This document shows, one piece after another, positions 23,921 through 34,919 of a stretch of 64,000 nt of DNA (position 1 is its first letter; every line of letters starts with the position of its first letter). Origin of the DNA: Allium sativum (taxonomy: Eukaryota > Streptophyta > Magnoliopsida > Asparagales > Amaryllidaceae); assembly GCA_030737875.1 (NCBI GenBank), contig CM060922.1:230496335-230560334 (forward strand). Reading direction: 5' to 3'. The notes beneath the pieces were generated by a model, which was given only the letters and a program-made list of their open reading frames with translations, did no database searches and was not told the origin of the DNA. Made by a program: the position numbers and the translations under genes.

Positions 23921-24357
23921 AGTCCGTTGATTTACCTAACTTTAAAATCAAATTAATAACTGTTTTGGTTCTCACACCAGTCACATGACTGATCTAGAGT
24001 TTATTGTTTTAACCTAAACTCTGAGTGCCCCTATTTTCTACACGGGCAGCTGGTAGTTTTGGTTTTGCAGATTTATTCGTACGGGATCCTGGTTTACAAC
24101 TGGAGATATATTCGGAAAGCTCTGTATCCGTATATTTTATTCAGTTGTGTTTAGTATTATTTTCCGTTGCATTGTACTTTGTAAATCTCTAATATGTATC
24201 AAATGTATATTATTCATTCATACTCTATTATATTCTTGTACTCTGATGTAAATTGTTGTAATAAGCAATGAAATGTTCTTCAGTTTGCGTTATGATTTGT
24301 CGTGTTCTCAATTCAATTTGGACTTTCCCGTAAGGGGAAGTTCGGGTCGTTTTAACA
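23921..24357 (+). repeat. 3' end of an older D-type LTR, split by element C
   Basis: From 23926 this follows the solo LTR at about 43435-43869: CTCACACCAGTCACATGACTG, AAACTCTGAGTGCCC, GGAAAGCTCTGTATCCGTAT, TACTCTGATGTAAATTGTTG and GGGTCGTTTTAACA. It therefore ends an LTR of the A/D family in plus orientation. Its first part must lie left of the window, beyond elements C and A. It abuts non-repeat DNA at 24358. Confidence 0.8.
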
Positions 24358-24899
24358 TTGAAGTAGTCTTTAAACATTCAAAGCGAACATTTTATCACTG
24401 AAAATGCAACCATGGATATAGCTTTCCTATGAACAAAAGCTGTAAAATTCATGAGAAAAAGCTGCAATCTTTTGTAAATCCAACAAACAAAATTAGAGAA
24501 CATATATATGTAAGCTCAAACCTTTGTAAATAGAATTATTTGAAAAAAATAAGTATGGAAATTGCATAATATAACCAAATCAGCTATTTGATCACTATTA
24601 TTTCAATTCAAATGTGCACACCTTAGTGGTGGTGTTCACCATCATCATCGTCATGCCCGTCTTGGTTGCCTTTATTGCCAATTAGATCAAGCTGAAATCA
24701 AATACAAAAAATGTATGTAAATTATTAATTGACCATTGAAAACTAAAAAGTCGGTAATCAGTCAACCATTGGAAAATGATCTTCCATAAATGCTTCATTT
24801 GTGGGTTAGGACTTTGAAATACAAGTAGTTAAGACTGTTCTAACGTTTGTGAATTATTATAATTGATCTTCCATAAATATTGATTAAGTGATTACTCAA
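24358..24899. other. Non-LTR flank, downstream side of SKS remnant
   Basis: AT-rich single-copy-looking DNA between the D-type LTR end and the decayed SKU5-similar gene. It contains one exon-like segment (24623-24691, minus). No other gene-like signal was seen. Confidence 0.5.
24623..24691 (-). other. Possible terminal exon, acidic/His tail
   Basis: On the minus strand a TTTCAG splice acceptor is followed by 22 open codons and TAA, giving LDLIGNKGNQDG then HDDDDGEHHH. It could be a relic last exon of the neighbouring gene, but I do not recognise this tail from the SKU5-similar family, and intermediate exons are missing. Chance is not excluded. Confidence 0.2.
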
Positions 24900-26404
24900 A
24901 TATGCTTCCTTAAGGATTCAATTCACGGACCTTTTTGCCACACTGGAACATAAAGATTTAGAATGATAGTATATGATTGATCTTGAACAAATATCCAACA
25001 AGAAAAGTTAAGTGTCTAGCAGGAGGAGGAAAAGGAACTGGAATTTTGGGACGGCTAAGTATCCTAATTCCACCAAAACCTCCAACCTCCTTATGAAGTG
25101 CAAGCGAAGGGAAACAAAAATAACTTCCTATTTGATCCTTCACTTGAAGCGCGTATGTGCAATTTTTTCTTGGTGGCATGGGACAGTTTGTGCCTTAAAC
25201 TCCATCCTGATACCAAATTTTACTTTACAACATAGTAACACAGTCAAGAAAATTAGAATCGCGGAGGCCTTGGCATAATAATGTTTTCACCAGGAATATA
25301 ATCTGACAGGTAAATAGTAAAATTTGGCATGTGCTGATTTTATCTAACCTGTGGCTGAAAGAGAGCGAATCAATGATATGTTATTCAATTTAATGAGCCA
25401 CTTCAGATCTAAAAGTTCAATATACCAATCGTTAATATTTTAGTACATCGATCATGTGATATTAATTTCCTCTCATGTATCCGAAACATTTAACATTCAT
25501 GCATGTTTCGTTATCTTTAGGTGTATATTTTGCAACCCTAACTATTTTTATGTGTTTAATTACGAACTTTTTGATCTATCTAGCTCCTGTTATAATGAAC
25601 GGCTGGGTTCAATACAGATTCTTCTCAAATAATATGTTAACAGAAATATAGTAGAATATGGACAACATGTGCTGGCAATATTGTACAACATATTCCAACA
25701 TCAATTCAAAATCATTTTCATTTATTTTTGAATGCAATGAGCATATCCTTTTTCTGATTCTACTTGTATTAAGATTTTAGACATATCAAAATCATACATA
25801 TATGCAAGGCAGGGATATAAGAAAACTTTGATATATTTTAATGGAGAAGATAAATAAACTTACCAAGCTATGAGAAATGGCTCTGGCAAGTAATTGAACA
25901 CATTGACAAAGAGATTGTCATTTGTTACTGCCTCTATTTGAGGTCCTGGGAATTGCCCATTTATTAAGATACCCTGAAAGTTACATTGAAAAACAAATAA
26001 GCTTTTTGGAGTACAATAGTCATAAATACTAACTTTCTGAACATGTATAGTTAGTTCTAAATAGAGAATGGACTTATATGCCTAAGAGATACGCAATAAA
26101 AGTAGAAAAATTTTACTTGTTGTTTGACACCAAGAGGCCAAATATCATTGTATGTGACTTTCCGATGTAGAATATTGGGAACTTGGTACTATTAGACACT
26201 TTGTAAGTCCAATGATCAACGTTTATTCTATATTATGAAATGATATAATATGTGGTACCTCTAGCTGGTTACAATTTGGAATTCTGATGCACTAGAAAAG
26301 ATGAGCCGCAGAGTCATATTAGGCCAAGATTGATAGATTACATCATGCCAGCATAGCTTCAAATACCTAAAGCAGAAGCCAAATAATAATAACATGAACG
26401 CCAT
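24900..26404 (-). pseudogene. SKU5-similar (multicopper-oxidase-like) pseudogene, 5' part
   Basis: Three exon remnants lie in order on the minus strand. Exon 1 has an ATG at 26404-26402 opening a hydrophobic MAFMLLLFGFCF and ends at 26117 with KVTYNDIWPLGVKQQ before GTAAAA. Exon 2 (25973-25864, after TTTCAG and before GTAAGT) encodes GILINGQFPGPQIEAV, then NDNLFVNVFNY and EPFLIAW. Exon 3 (about 25250-24900) includes YQDGV, CPMPPRKNCTYALQVKDQIG, and GGFGGIRILSRPKIPVPFP. This is the N-terminal cupredoxin domain of plant SKU5-similar/pollen NTP303-like proteins, cell-wall glycoproteins related to ascorbate oxidase (family knowledge). In-frame stops interrupt exon 3 at the IQQRRNSW-equivalent region, after QDGV, and near its end. 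Later cupredoxin exons are absent. It is a decayed and truncated copy, not an active gene. Confidence 0.85.
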
Positions 26405-29400
26405 ATTTGCAAAATCAAGATATTGGCTTAAGAAACATGGTATAACATGTAAGGATGTAATCCAACTAATTTTTAACTTATTTTAAATTTAGCGTTATTC
26501 ATGCAGATCAAACCTTCATCGGCATTTATTTATTTGATGGCGTTATGTGTTATAAATTATAGACTACATTCTGTACTTTATCTACAACGTTTATCATTGG
26601 ATCTCTATAAAAATAAAGAAATGTGATGTCATTCGTACCAGTCAATAACCATGAATTGTATGAAAATGTTGTTGCACAAAATAGCATCGACATTTTCATA
26701 CAATTTATGGTTGTTCATGGTTGTGCAGTCAATTCCAGCCTCAAAAAAATTCAGTAATGAATTCAAAATAAATAATGCACATGACTAGTTCAAACAATAA
26801 TGAGCACGATTATACGGTCAAACCAATGAGCATACACAGTTCAAATTGATCACACGAAGGCAACATGCCGCAAATGCACAAGTTCAATAATTACAATTCA
26901 TAGTGGAGAAGAAATGCACAATTGCATTTTGGAATAAAGGAATATACCACAAAGGGGTACTCAAGAATGTGGCAACACAACAAAACTGGTTCAACTTAGA
27001 CAGTCCATAATAAGTGCAAATCAAAGAAGAAGATCAAAAATGGTACGAGTCTAACCAGTAAAGATGAAGTGCACAACAGAAATACTCACGAAAACAAGTT
27101 GCACAAGAAAAATGAAAATAAGAGCAACAAGACTCAAAAGTGGCAAAACACGCTCTAGTCATGAACAAAAGATCAGCAAGGATCAACTGTGAAGAAGCAT
27201 CTCGAAAATGCAAAACTAGATAACAGATCAAAACCAGTGTTAAACCCCAAATGAAAACAAGCTCACAGAGTTCAGGCCTTAACTTCAAAAAGGGTTCAAA
27301 CAACCAAGCCACAACAAGTGCATAGCAGCGAGAAAAATAAACAAGGTCAAGTGTAGCAAATGACCACAGCTAAAAAAAACTGATCAGGTCAGCCAGATAT
27401 AAGACAAGGGCAGTGATATATGCGCACAACGGTGGAACTCAAAAACAAGACAGATGATCAAAATAGTAAACAGAGGCCAAAGAGAAATTCGGTGTAGTCA
27501 AAGATCAATGGAAATACTCACATAACCTCAACAATCTTAAATATGAAGCCTTCAATACAAAACACATTGAGCAACTCCTACGCCCGTAATAATTTGATTC
27601 GTAGAGTAAACTTCGGCAAAAGAGAAGTTTGTCTTGATGGAAAACGAAGAAGCCTACAATGATTGTGAATGATTTAATCATAATATATAACTTCTACATT
27701 CTATAGCACTTCTGCAGCAGTCATACAAAAATAGAAGTGTTGGTTTAACTAAATCATCCACAGGATAGGAAACTCCAAATTATTTTTGGATTCACTTAAT
27801 CCATCCATTGGACCTTATGAATAGATCAAAAAAAAAAAAAAAAGAAACTAAAAAGAATAACTAAAATTTTGGATAAGCAGTGTTAGAAAACTAATGTCAT
27901 TGATACCTTAAGGTGTTGTGAAAATGGAGTTAATACATCATACAAAGCTTATAAATTTAGAAACAACCCCTATATCCCTTATGCAATCAATAAATTGTCT
28001 CATGATGCCAAATCAACGAACCATGTAGCTAGCTAAAATAAGAAAAATACAAAAGTCACCAATCAAAAAACAGCCTAAGAGGTAAATAAAGGGAAATAAG
28101 TCGAATTAAATTCATCTGCTAGATTAGTCACTTTCAAGTTTACTTTTTGGCAGCATCGACATTTATATTTAAAATTTATCTTGAATGGATTTGCAGTAAG
28201 TGCACTTCTCCTGACATCATATTAACCAGTCGCATAGAACATTATATGTAACACTCATTAATACAATTATTATTAAATACCGAAAACTCGTCAACTATAT
28301 AAACAATTCTTAATAAGTTCAATAGTATATTATCCTTTAGCTAATAAGCAAGGTTGCAAGCCTTCTTTTACTAAACTTTTATAGCTTAGCTAGAAAACCC
28401 TTGACCTCAATAAAAATTGTTATATTTGTAATAGTTATAGTGAAGAATATTTTGTAGTACTAATACTTTAATATCTACATACAACTAAGAACTTATCCAT
28501 ATTGGCACATAGAAATTATTAGAACATCAACAAATATCATGAGCCCAACATGGAGCAACACATCCATTATCGATAGACATACATCAATAAGCTTTAAGAA
28601 AATGTTATTTATATCAGAACAAAAAGTAAAACAAAAGCCATGTATGAGTGTGGACATGCAAAGCCAAAGAAAATCTAATGCCAACCTAATCAAACTAGAT
28701 AATATTTTAAAAACATAAAAATTAATCAGCAATACATGAATCAATAAAGATAAGGAATATAACTACACAACATGGCATCATAACATATAACGACATAAAA
28801 AAAGTATTGTAGTTGAAAACCATTAAAAAACATTAGGTTGAAACTATTCATTGAAATTCTAAATGGCCATAGGTTGGGGCCCAAAATTTTGCAACGAAGT
28901 TGAAAGAAGAAAATGAGATGTGAAAGAGAAAATGAATCTTGGAGTTCATTGTTAACCCTTGATATTATATTTAAAGATGTACAGTTTGAGAGGATAAGAA
29001 GATAAGGGGAGAGCATGAAATAAATTTAAGAAAATAGGATATGATTAGTTAAATGTTACTACCAAATTCAATATGGAAACCGACTATCGTTGAAGGGGTA
29101 TCGGATCGCAATCAACTCAAAAGAGAATGACTCAGAAGCATGAAACCGACATCAAGCAACTAGAACGGCTAAGACCGAAAGAAGAAGGGGAAGATTGGGT
29201 CAATGGGATATCCGAGCCAACATAAGATGAAGGGGCTTGGAACCGATACGTAAGGGGATAGCGGCAAAGTAGGGCCGATAATGAAAGCAATCAACATGAG
29301 TTGGTTCCAAAAGCATAACACATGAAACTGGAAGCAAACAAAAGGAGCGTGAGCTGAAAGCATACGACTTGGGACCTGAAACCAAGAAGGGAAAGAATAT

Positions 29401-29449
29401 TATCCAAGACTTAGAAGGATGGAGTAGAGGGGCTATCTGTAGCGAGAGC
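26405..29449. other. Unassigned A-rich DNA, possible host sequence
   Basis: Three kilobases with no LTR match elsewhere in the window and no recognisable protein. The plus strand is strikingly A-rich and T-poor at about 26880-27560 and 28490-29450, so long open frames appear on the minus strand (for example 27034-27312 and 28741-29016). Their products are hydrophobic low-complexity sequence and are not supported as genes. An inverted repeat lies at 26649-26724. The right end is an abrupt junction with truncated element B. Confidence 0.45.
26649..26724. repeat. Inverted repeat, 23-bp arms
   Basis: AACCATGAATTGTATGAAAA plus TGT faces ACATTTTCATACAATTTATGGTT about 20-30 bases away. The arms match at 22 of 23 positions and can form a hairpin. 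It could be a small foldback element or the relic of a hairpin RNA. No flanking target duplication was identified. Confidence 0.5.
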
Positions 29450-32400
29450 TGAAAACACACACACTATTAAGCGTTAGAGTTATAATGCTTGTGCATAGTT
29501 ATTATTTACATAATTATGTTGATGATGGTTGTTGTGGATGTTTATAATGATTGTTGATGTTGTCTCGCACACACGGTGACACAACAATTATGGTATTACA
29601 TTGGCGATCGGCAAATCACCTTCGTAATTGGGAATAATATTATTATCGAAATTGAAGGTTAATGGTTGGGAACAACACATATGTATGAATACATACATAC
29701 ATACATATATATATATATATTGATGAAGTCACTTTCAAAATAAATAAGTACTAGAACGTTCTAGGATGATAGAGAGGATATTGTCTAGGCTTGGGTTTGG
29801 AAAATATAGCTTCCTGCTCTCCTTGGCTACCCCGAACTGATCCGACGAATGAGATAGTTAATTTGAATTTAGAAATAAATTGAAATTTGATTTATTAAGT
29901 GAAAAAATAAAAGTTGAATTTTGAACCTGAAATAATTTGGAAAGTGAATATAAATTACTTTAGATGATTTTAGTTGGTTTACATAAGTATTTAATGGTTT
30001 TTCTAAGGTATTTCGAAGTATCGCAGAATAATGTTGTTACAGTCAAAAATAGAGTTTGTCGCACAATGGCAATTCACGTATTTTAGTTACAAACTTTAAA
30101 CGCTCATAACTTTTGTAGTTTAAATTGGATTTTCACGAAATAGAAAACGTTTGATTCCCGTTAACAAGAGCTTTCAAATGAGTGAAACCAGATTTTAATT
30201 TTGAGTTATAATTTTCAGGTTATGTTTAAAACCGTTTTGGAAAAGGTCGATGTAAGAGCAGTTGTCAACTATTTTAAATGTCTTGAAAATATGTTTTTTT
30301 TGTAAAATCAATATAATTTAGTAAAAATGTTTTGAATAGTAAAGTTTAAGTTTTGGCTAAGGTAAACGATATTTTGATCAAAGTAGTTCAGATTACAGTT
30401 TTGTAATGCTTCTGTAACGCTTTTGAAACACTATTGCAACAATTTCTTCAGAAAACAATATATTTTGAAGTTTTTAACCTGCAAACTGTTTTCCGAATGA
30501 TAAGTAATCACTTTTAAATGATTTACAGAATGTTTTCAAAGGTTTAAAAGTACTGAAAATATGTTTTATGGATTTTGAATTGATTTTTTTAATATTTAAA
30601 ATGGAGTTTTCAATTTTAAATAATTGGATATGGTTGGAGATAAATCTTCAAATATTTGATATTAATTCGGTTGATGATATCTCTTACTATTTGAGGAATT
30701 TAAAAGGTAGTACACCATTATTCCGCTTATAGTGTGAGTTGAATACAGAAATTAATATTTATGATAAGTTGATGGTATTTCTATCCATATCTAATGTCAA
30801 AGAGTTGGATAAATCTAAGATAGGAGTTTCCCAATTTGATCGGGATAAGTTGGATAGAAATAATCTTAGGATATTTGATATGAAATTTTGTGGTGTAAAC
30901 GTATACTATTTGAGGAATTTGGAAGATATTATTATTATATCATTATTCCACTTATAGTATTCGTTGTTTATGAGAATTAATATCAAGCAGATACAATTTC
31001 TGTGTAACTTATGTTCAATATCGATTGATTTGGATTCTGTTGTCAATCATATCTTCAATAATATCATTCTTGAAACCCGATGAGATTGAGTTATGGAAAT
31101 TCATATCGTAATTTGGGATCTAATCAAATCTTTGATTTGAAGAAATTAAATATAAGGAATTAGGAAGGAAGTATAATCTTTTAATTAAGATTAAAAGAAT
31201 TGAATATTGGGAAATCATTTTAATTTGAAACTATGGTTGAAATATGGATTAAGGGTTTTCCAAGGAAATTGGATTTCGATAACGAGTTATCAAACGAAGA
31301 GTTAATTAAGGGTTGAGGCTAAATTATCTTTAATTTAAAGGGTTTTTAAATGAGAAAAGTTAAATATGGATTTTGTTATAATTTGCGAATGGATTTAAAG
31401 AAGTTTAATTTAACAAATTCAAGACGGAAGGAGATTTGGTTGAAAACCTTTGAGTTCCGTAATTGCGTTTTTAAAATTGCACTTATTATTTGGGAAGTCC
31501 GAGATCAGATTTATGTCCAAACCATTCCAAGTAATAATACGACATTGTGAAGCAATTGAAGACATTGAAGACGGTATTAAGACTGGGACCCATCATATCA
31601 TAAGGATGACTTGCTAAATGTCTCAAATGGCTGGCTTCCATTTGCAGATAGATTTTATACAAGCTAAGTGGCAAGAAGCCCGAACATATGTGAAGGAATT
31701 CCGGATTTGTGGTTTCGTTCAGACCCAGAACGAACTTGTATGGGTTGTGTGTCTGACATTGTAATTGACTGCATGGCACTGATCTTTATTAAACATATAT
31801 ATGCTTGGTGGCGGAGAATTTATTCTCTTGCTTAACACTCTTCTCTCAGACGTATGAGCTTAGAGGTTATATATTGATAGAAATCAATGATACGTTGTGA
31901 ATGGACAATGTGACATACTTAAGTTATGTGATGAGCTATGGATGATCAAAGCATGGCTTATTTAAGCGTAGTTTTGTGTATATTGTGACCTCAGCAAGCC
32001 TTACTCCCCGATAAATGGCCAAAACAAGAAGAAATGTAGCAGGGTTATGGGGATTTGTCTCCTTCTAGATAAAAGGTGTACTATGGTATGGAGCCCAGGT
32101 ATTAACCTGTGTGGAAACAAACATCTGCTTTCACGGTTGTTGTTGGTGCACACTCGAAAAGGTCGGTAATGATCGGGAGATGACATACTGTGGCGTACTC
32201 TAAGTTTCAAACTTACAGAGGTAACCCGGCCTAGTGTTGGCATGAGGATCATGATTTGATCCTCGAACACACCTCTAGAGGTGTTCAAAATTCGGTTTGG
32301 AAGGAAGTTCCTTTGCCTGGTCATTGTTGGAAACCCAATCTCCGTTACGAGCCCATACGAATTTAATTGTATACCATTGTCAATATAGTATAAGGTACCT

Positions 32401-32923
32401 ATGTCGGCTATTTTGATACATTTACTTTCGAAAGGTTTTTTCACACTATATAATAGTATTAAAAGATGATTTTATGTATCAAAGGCATTTTTGACAGCAT
32501 AAGGAGAAACCTCGGCCATGTGTTTTTTTGCATTGTGTGTGTGCCGCGAGACCTTATATTAGTTTCAATTTTCAAAAAGTCATTGCGAATTTCTATGCAC
32601 TGGTACTCACATGGAGTAAACCCTTTCCTCATTAGCAGCGTAGTCCGGCGAATTACCTAACTTTAAAATAAACCCTAAAAAACAACTGTTTTGAGTTCTC
32701 ATACCAGTCCTTATTTGGCATAAGGCATCGTGATAGTAGGTTCTCGCTCTTGGTTTGGTGGCGAGCGGGGGACTCTTACCTCTACACGTCCTAAGAGAGG
32801 TTGGTTAGGCATTAGGCTGCGACAATCGAGAGGCTGGCCATAAAACAAGGTGCTAGGATACCGTTGTAATGCCAGGGCGGTGCGTAGCCGCTGTACGATG
32901 GTTGAAAAAGCTGGGTTGTTACA
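29450..32923 (+). repeat. Element B 5' LTR, 5'-truncated
   Basis: Homology with the 3' LTR begins at about 29450 (equivalent to about 35755) with AAACACACAC and AAGCGTTAG...TTATAA. The first 0.8 kb, including the TATA region, is missing. It follows the 3' LTR up to CTCATACCAGTCC at about 32708. From there to GGGTTGTTACA at 32923 the sequence is unlike the 3' LTR end. Short ORFs on both strands inside it, such as 32001-32444, are not supported. Confidence 0.8.
32616..32708 (+). other. Broken LTR-terminal module, B 5' LTR
   Basis: GAGTAAACCCTTTCC, TTAGCAGCGTAGTCCGGCG and TTCTCATACCAGTCC match the left half of the shared module. The right half (GACTGACCTGGAG, AACTCTGGGTGCCC) is replaced by unrelated sequence. 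Confidence 0.55.
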
Positions 32924-32926
32924 GGT

Positions 32927-32938
32927 TGGTATCAAAGC
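32927..32938 (+). other. Element B primer-binding site (initiator Met tRNA, one change)
   Basis: TGGTATCAAAGC follows the LTR end GTTGTTACA after three bases. It differs by one base from TGGTATCAGAGC. Confidence 0.85.
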
Positions 32939-33005
32939 ATTAGTTTATACAAATCTATGGGGTACAACTCATTTGAACAAAAGAAAGGACTCATCAGAGT
33001 TATAA

Positions 33006-33044
33006 TATCTCATTAGAGATAGTGTTAGTAATGCCCTAGAATCA
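33006..33044 (+). other. Conserved post-PBS leader block, element B
   Basis: ATCTCATTAGAGATAGTGTT then AGTAATGCCCTAGAATCAG, about 70 bases after the primer-binding site. Confidence 0.5.
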
Positions 33045-33580
33045 GATTTTTGGAGTATGATACTCGAGAGATTGTATTTGAAATATGAATGTGTTTTGAA
33101 AAGTTATATTTTAAGAAAGAAACATATTTTGAAAGTATATGGTTAATTATGACTTGGATAATTAACCAATTGATTAAGGTTAAGTTTACGTTTTTTGATT
33201 ATTATTACACATAAATACTTCTTATGGCATGGTAATTAAGCCCCTTCCACTGATCAGGGAAATGATCCGAGTACAAATGCCTTTTGGATTTAATTTCACT
33301 ATTGGGTAACATTTCGAAATATTGATAAGATCATAATATATAAAAATTCATGTTAAGGGATAAACTTGGGTCAAATTTGTTAAGACGATTCTCCTTAAAA
33401 AAATTAATCAATATGGTTCGAAATCAAAATAAATTATAAGCATTTGAGTATTTTTATTTGATGTTGAGGTTGGACTATCAAGTGTAATAAGTTTTGCATA
33501 TACGCCTGATCAACATATATACGAAGTCTTAAGTATACTGGATAGATGTAGAATCATACTCTAGTTGCTTGAGAATGACT

Positions 33581-33605
33581 CTGTTGATGACTGCAGCATC
33601 ATTAG
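33581..33605 (+). other. Conserved internal hairpin, element B (weakened)
   Basis: CTGTTGATGA, CTGCAG, CATCATTAG: the stem retains most pairs of the C version but has mismatches, as expected for the oldest element. Confidence 0.4.
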
Positions 33606-34906
33606 TATGTATTTTTGAGTTTCGAAAGTGGGATGACCATATGATTCCGATTAAAACATCAATATATACTTAAGCCCATTAGATAAGTGTTTGTGAATGT
33701 TTGGTAAATTGATATGAACTTGAATATGTAAGCGAGATCTTGAAAATTCGATAGAGTTATAAGAATTATTCTAGGTACACCTGTAATAAGGATAAGGCAA
33801 TAAATTAAATAGAGAGTATATGAGAAAGTATATTTGTGATACGAAAAATTGGTTATGAAAAGATATACAATTTGAAACTCAAATCAAAATTTTGAGTAAG
33901 AATTGGCAATTACTTTTACATTGATTTTTTGAATTGATTTTGAAAGAATATATGTTGAATATAAACAAAAAAGAAAATATCTTTGAATATATTTACTTAG
34001 GCACAGACATTTTGTGGTTGGAATTTCTCAGTTGATTAAAACACATTTATGTAAAGTTGTAATTTACATAAGCAATCCAAGTATAGAAAAAGGTAGTTTG
34101 GGAAACGATTTAAAGGCAAAGTTGGGATTAATCAATCAGGATATTTTATATCTAGTCCTCCTCAACTGATTAGATTTAAAATGCAAACATCTTGAGAATT
34201 CAGTTTCATAATATGATTATAAGATACTTGACGATATTTTGGTTAAGGACTACACTTGTTAAAGCGGTTAATAAAGAGCTATCTAAGTGATTTCTCTGAA
34301 GTTTGAAGGGAGTAAGTTTTGTAACCTTGAATGTGGAATAACTAACGAGGATAGCCAAATTTAAACAATATATGGAACTAAAATCTGGAATTATCGGCGA
34401 TTTTTGACACTCGATAAGTTCTAAAGTATATTATGGTTACAAAAAGAACTATTTAAGTAAGCATGAGTACCTCGTGAGTTAAGTTTCACAATTTGATTTA
34501 AAGGATATTTGGCAAGCAGGAATAGTAAGAAGAAATTACATAAACTAAAACAAGCTGAGTTCTGAGATGATCGACTTTTTCGTGTAAAGAATAATAGTAA
34601 TTTTGGGAAATTGAAAAGGAATAAGTTTCATAACCTTTGCAAGATAAGATCAAAGGGAATAATTTATAACCCTGGATTTTCTTGAAACAGCTAATGGTTG
34701 AGTATAAGTAATTGGTCCAGTAAACGATGAATTGAATATAATGGATAATTGGAAGTTATCGTTGTAGGAAATGGTAGATATGGTTGTCCGTTAGAATATT
34801 ATACCCGGTGTATTCATTATGAGAACAGGTTGCCTTGGTATATAGAATTTTAATACTGAGAATGGGTAGTTATGATTCCCTTTCCTTTTCGAGGACGAGA
34901 AGTTTT

Positions 34907-34919
34907 AAAGGGGGGTGAA
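34907..34919 (+). other. Element B polypurine tract
   Basis: AAAGGGGGGTGAA directly before the 3' LTR start TGCAATGTCC. Confidence 0.8.

Larger units (their letters stand above)
32939..34906 (+). other. Element B internal domain (non-coding, about 2 kb)
   Basis: No retroviral coding motif was found. The post-PBS block is at 33006-33044. The segment 33505-33560 (CTGATCAACATATATACGAAG and TATACTGGATAGATGTAGAATC) aligns with the minus-strand internal domain of A, and the hairpin counterpart is at 33581-33605. TTTCGAGGACGAGAAG precedes the polypurine tract. Confidence 0.72.

Noticed and set aside
24900..26404. Active SKU5-similar gene
   Set aside because: In-frame stops in exon 3 and missing downstream cupredoxin exons.
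26880..29450. Minus-strand ORFs in A-rich DNA
   Set aside because: Hydrophobic low-complexity products set by strand composition; no recognisable family and no supporting splice structure.
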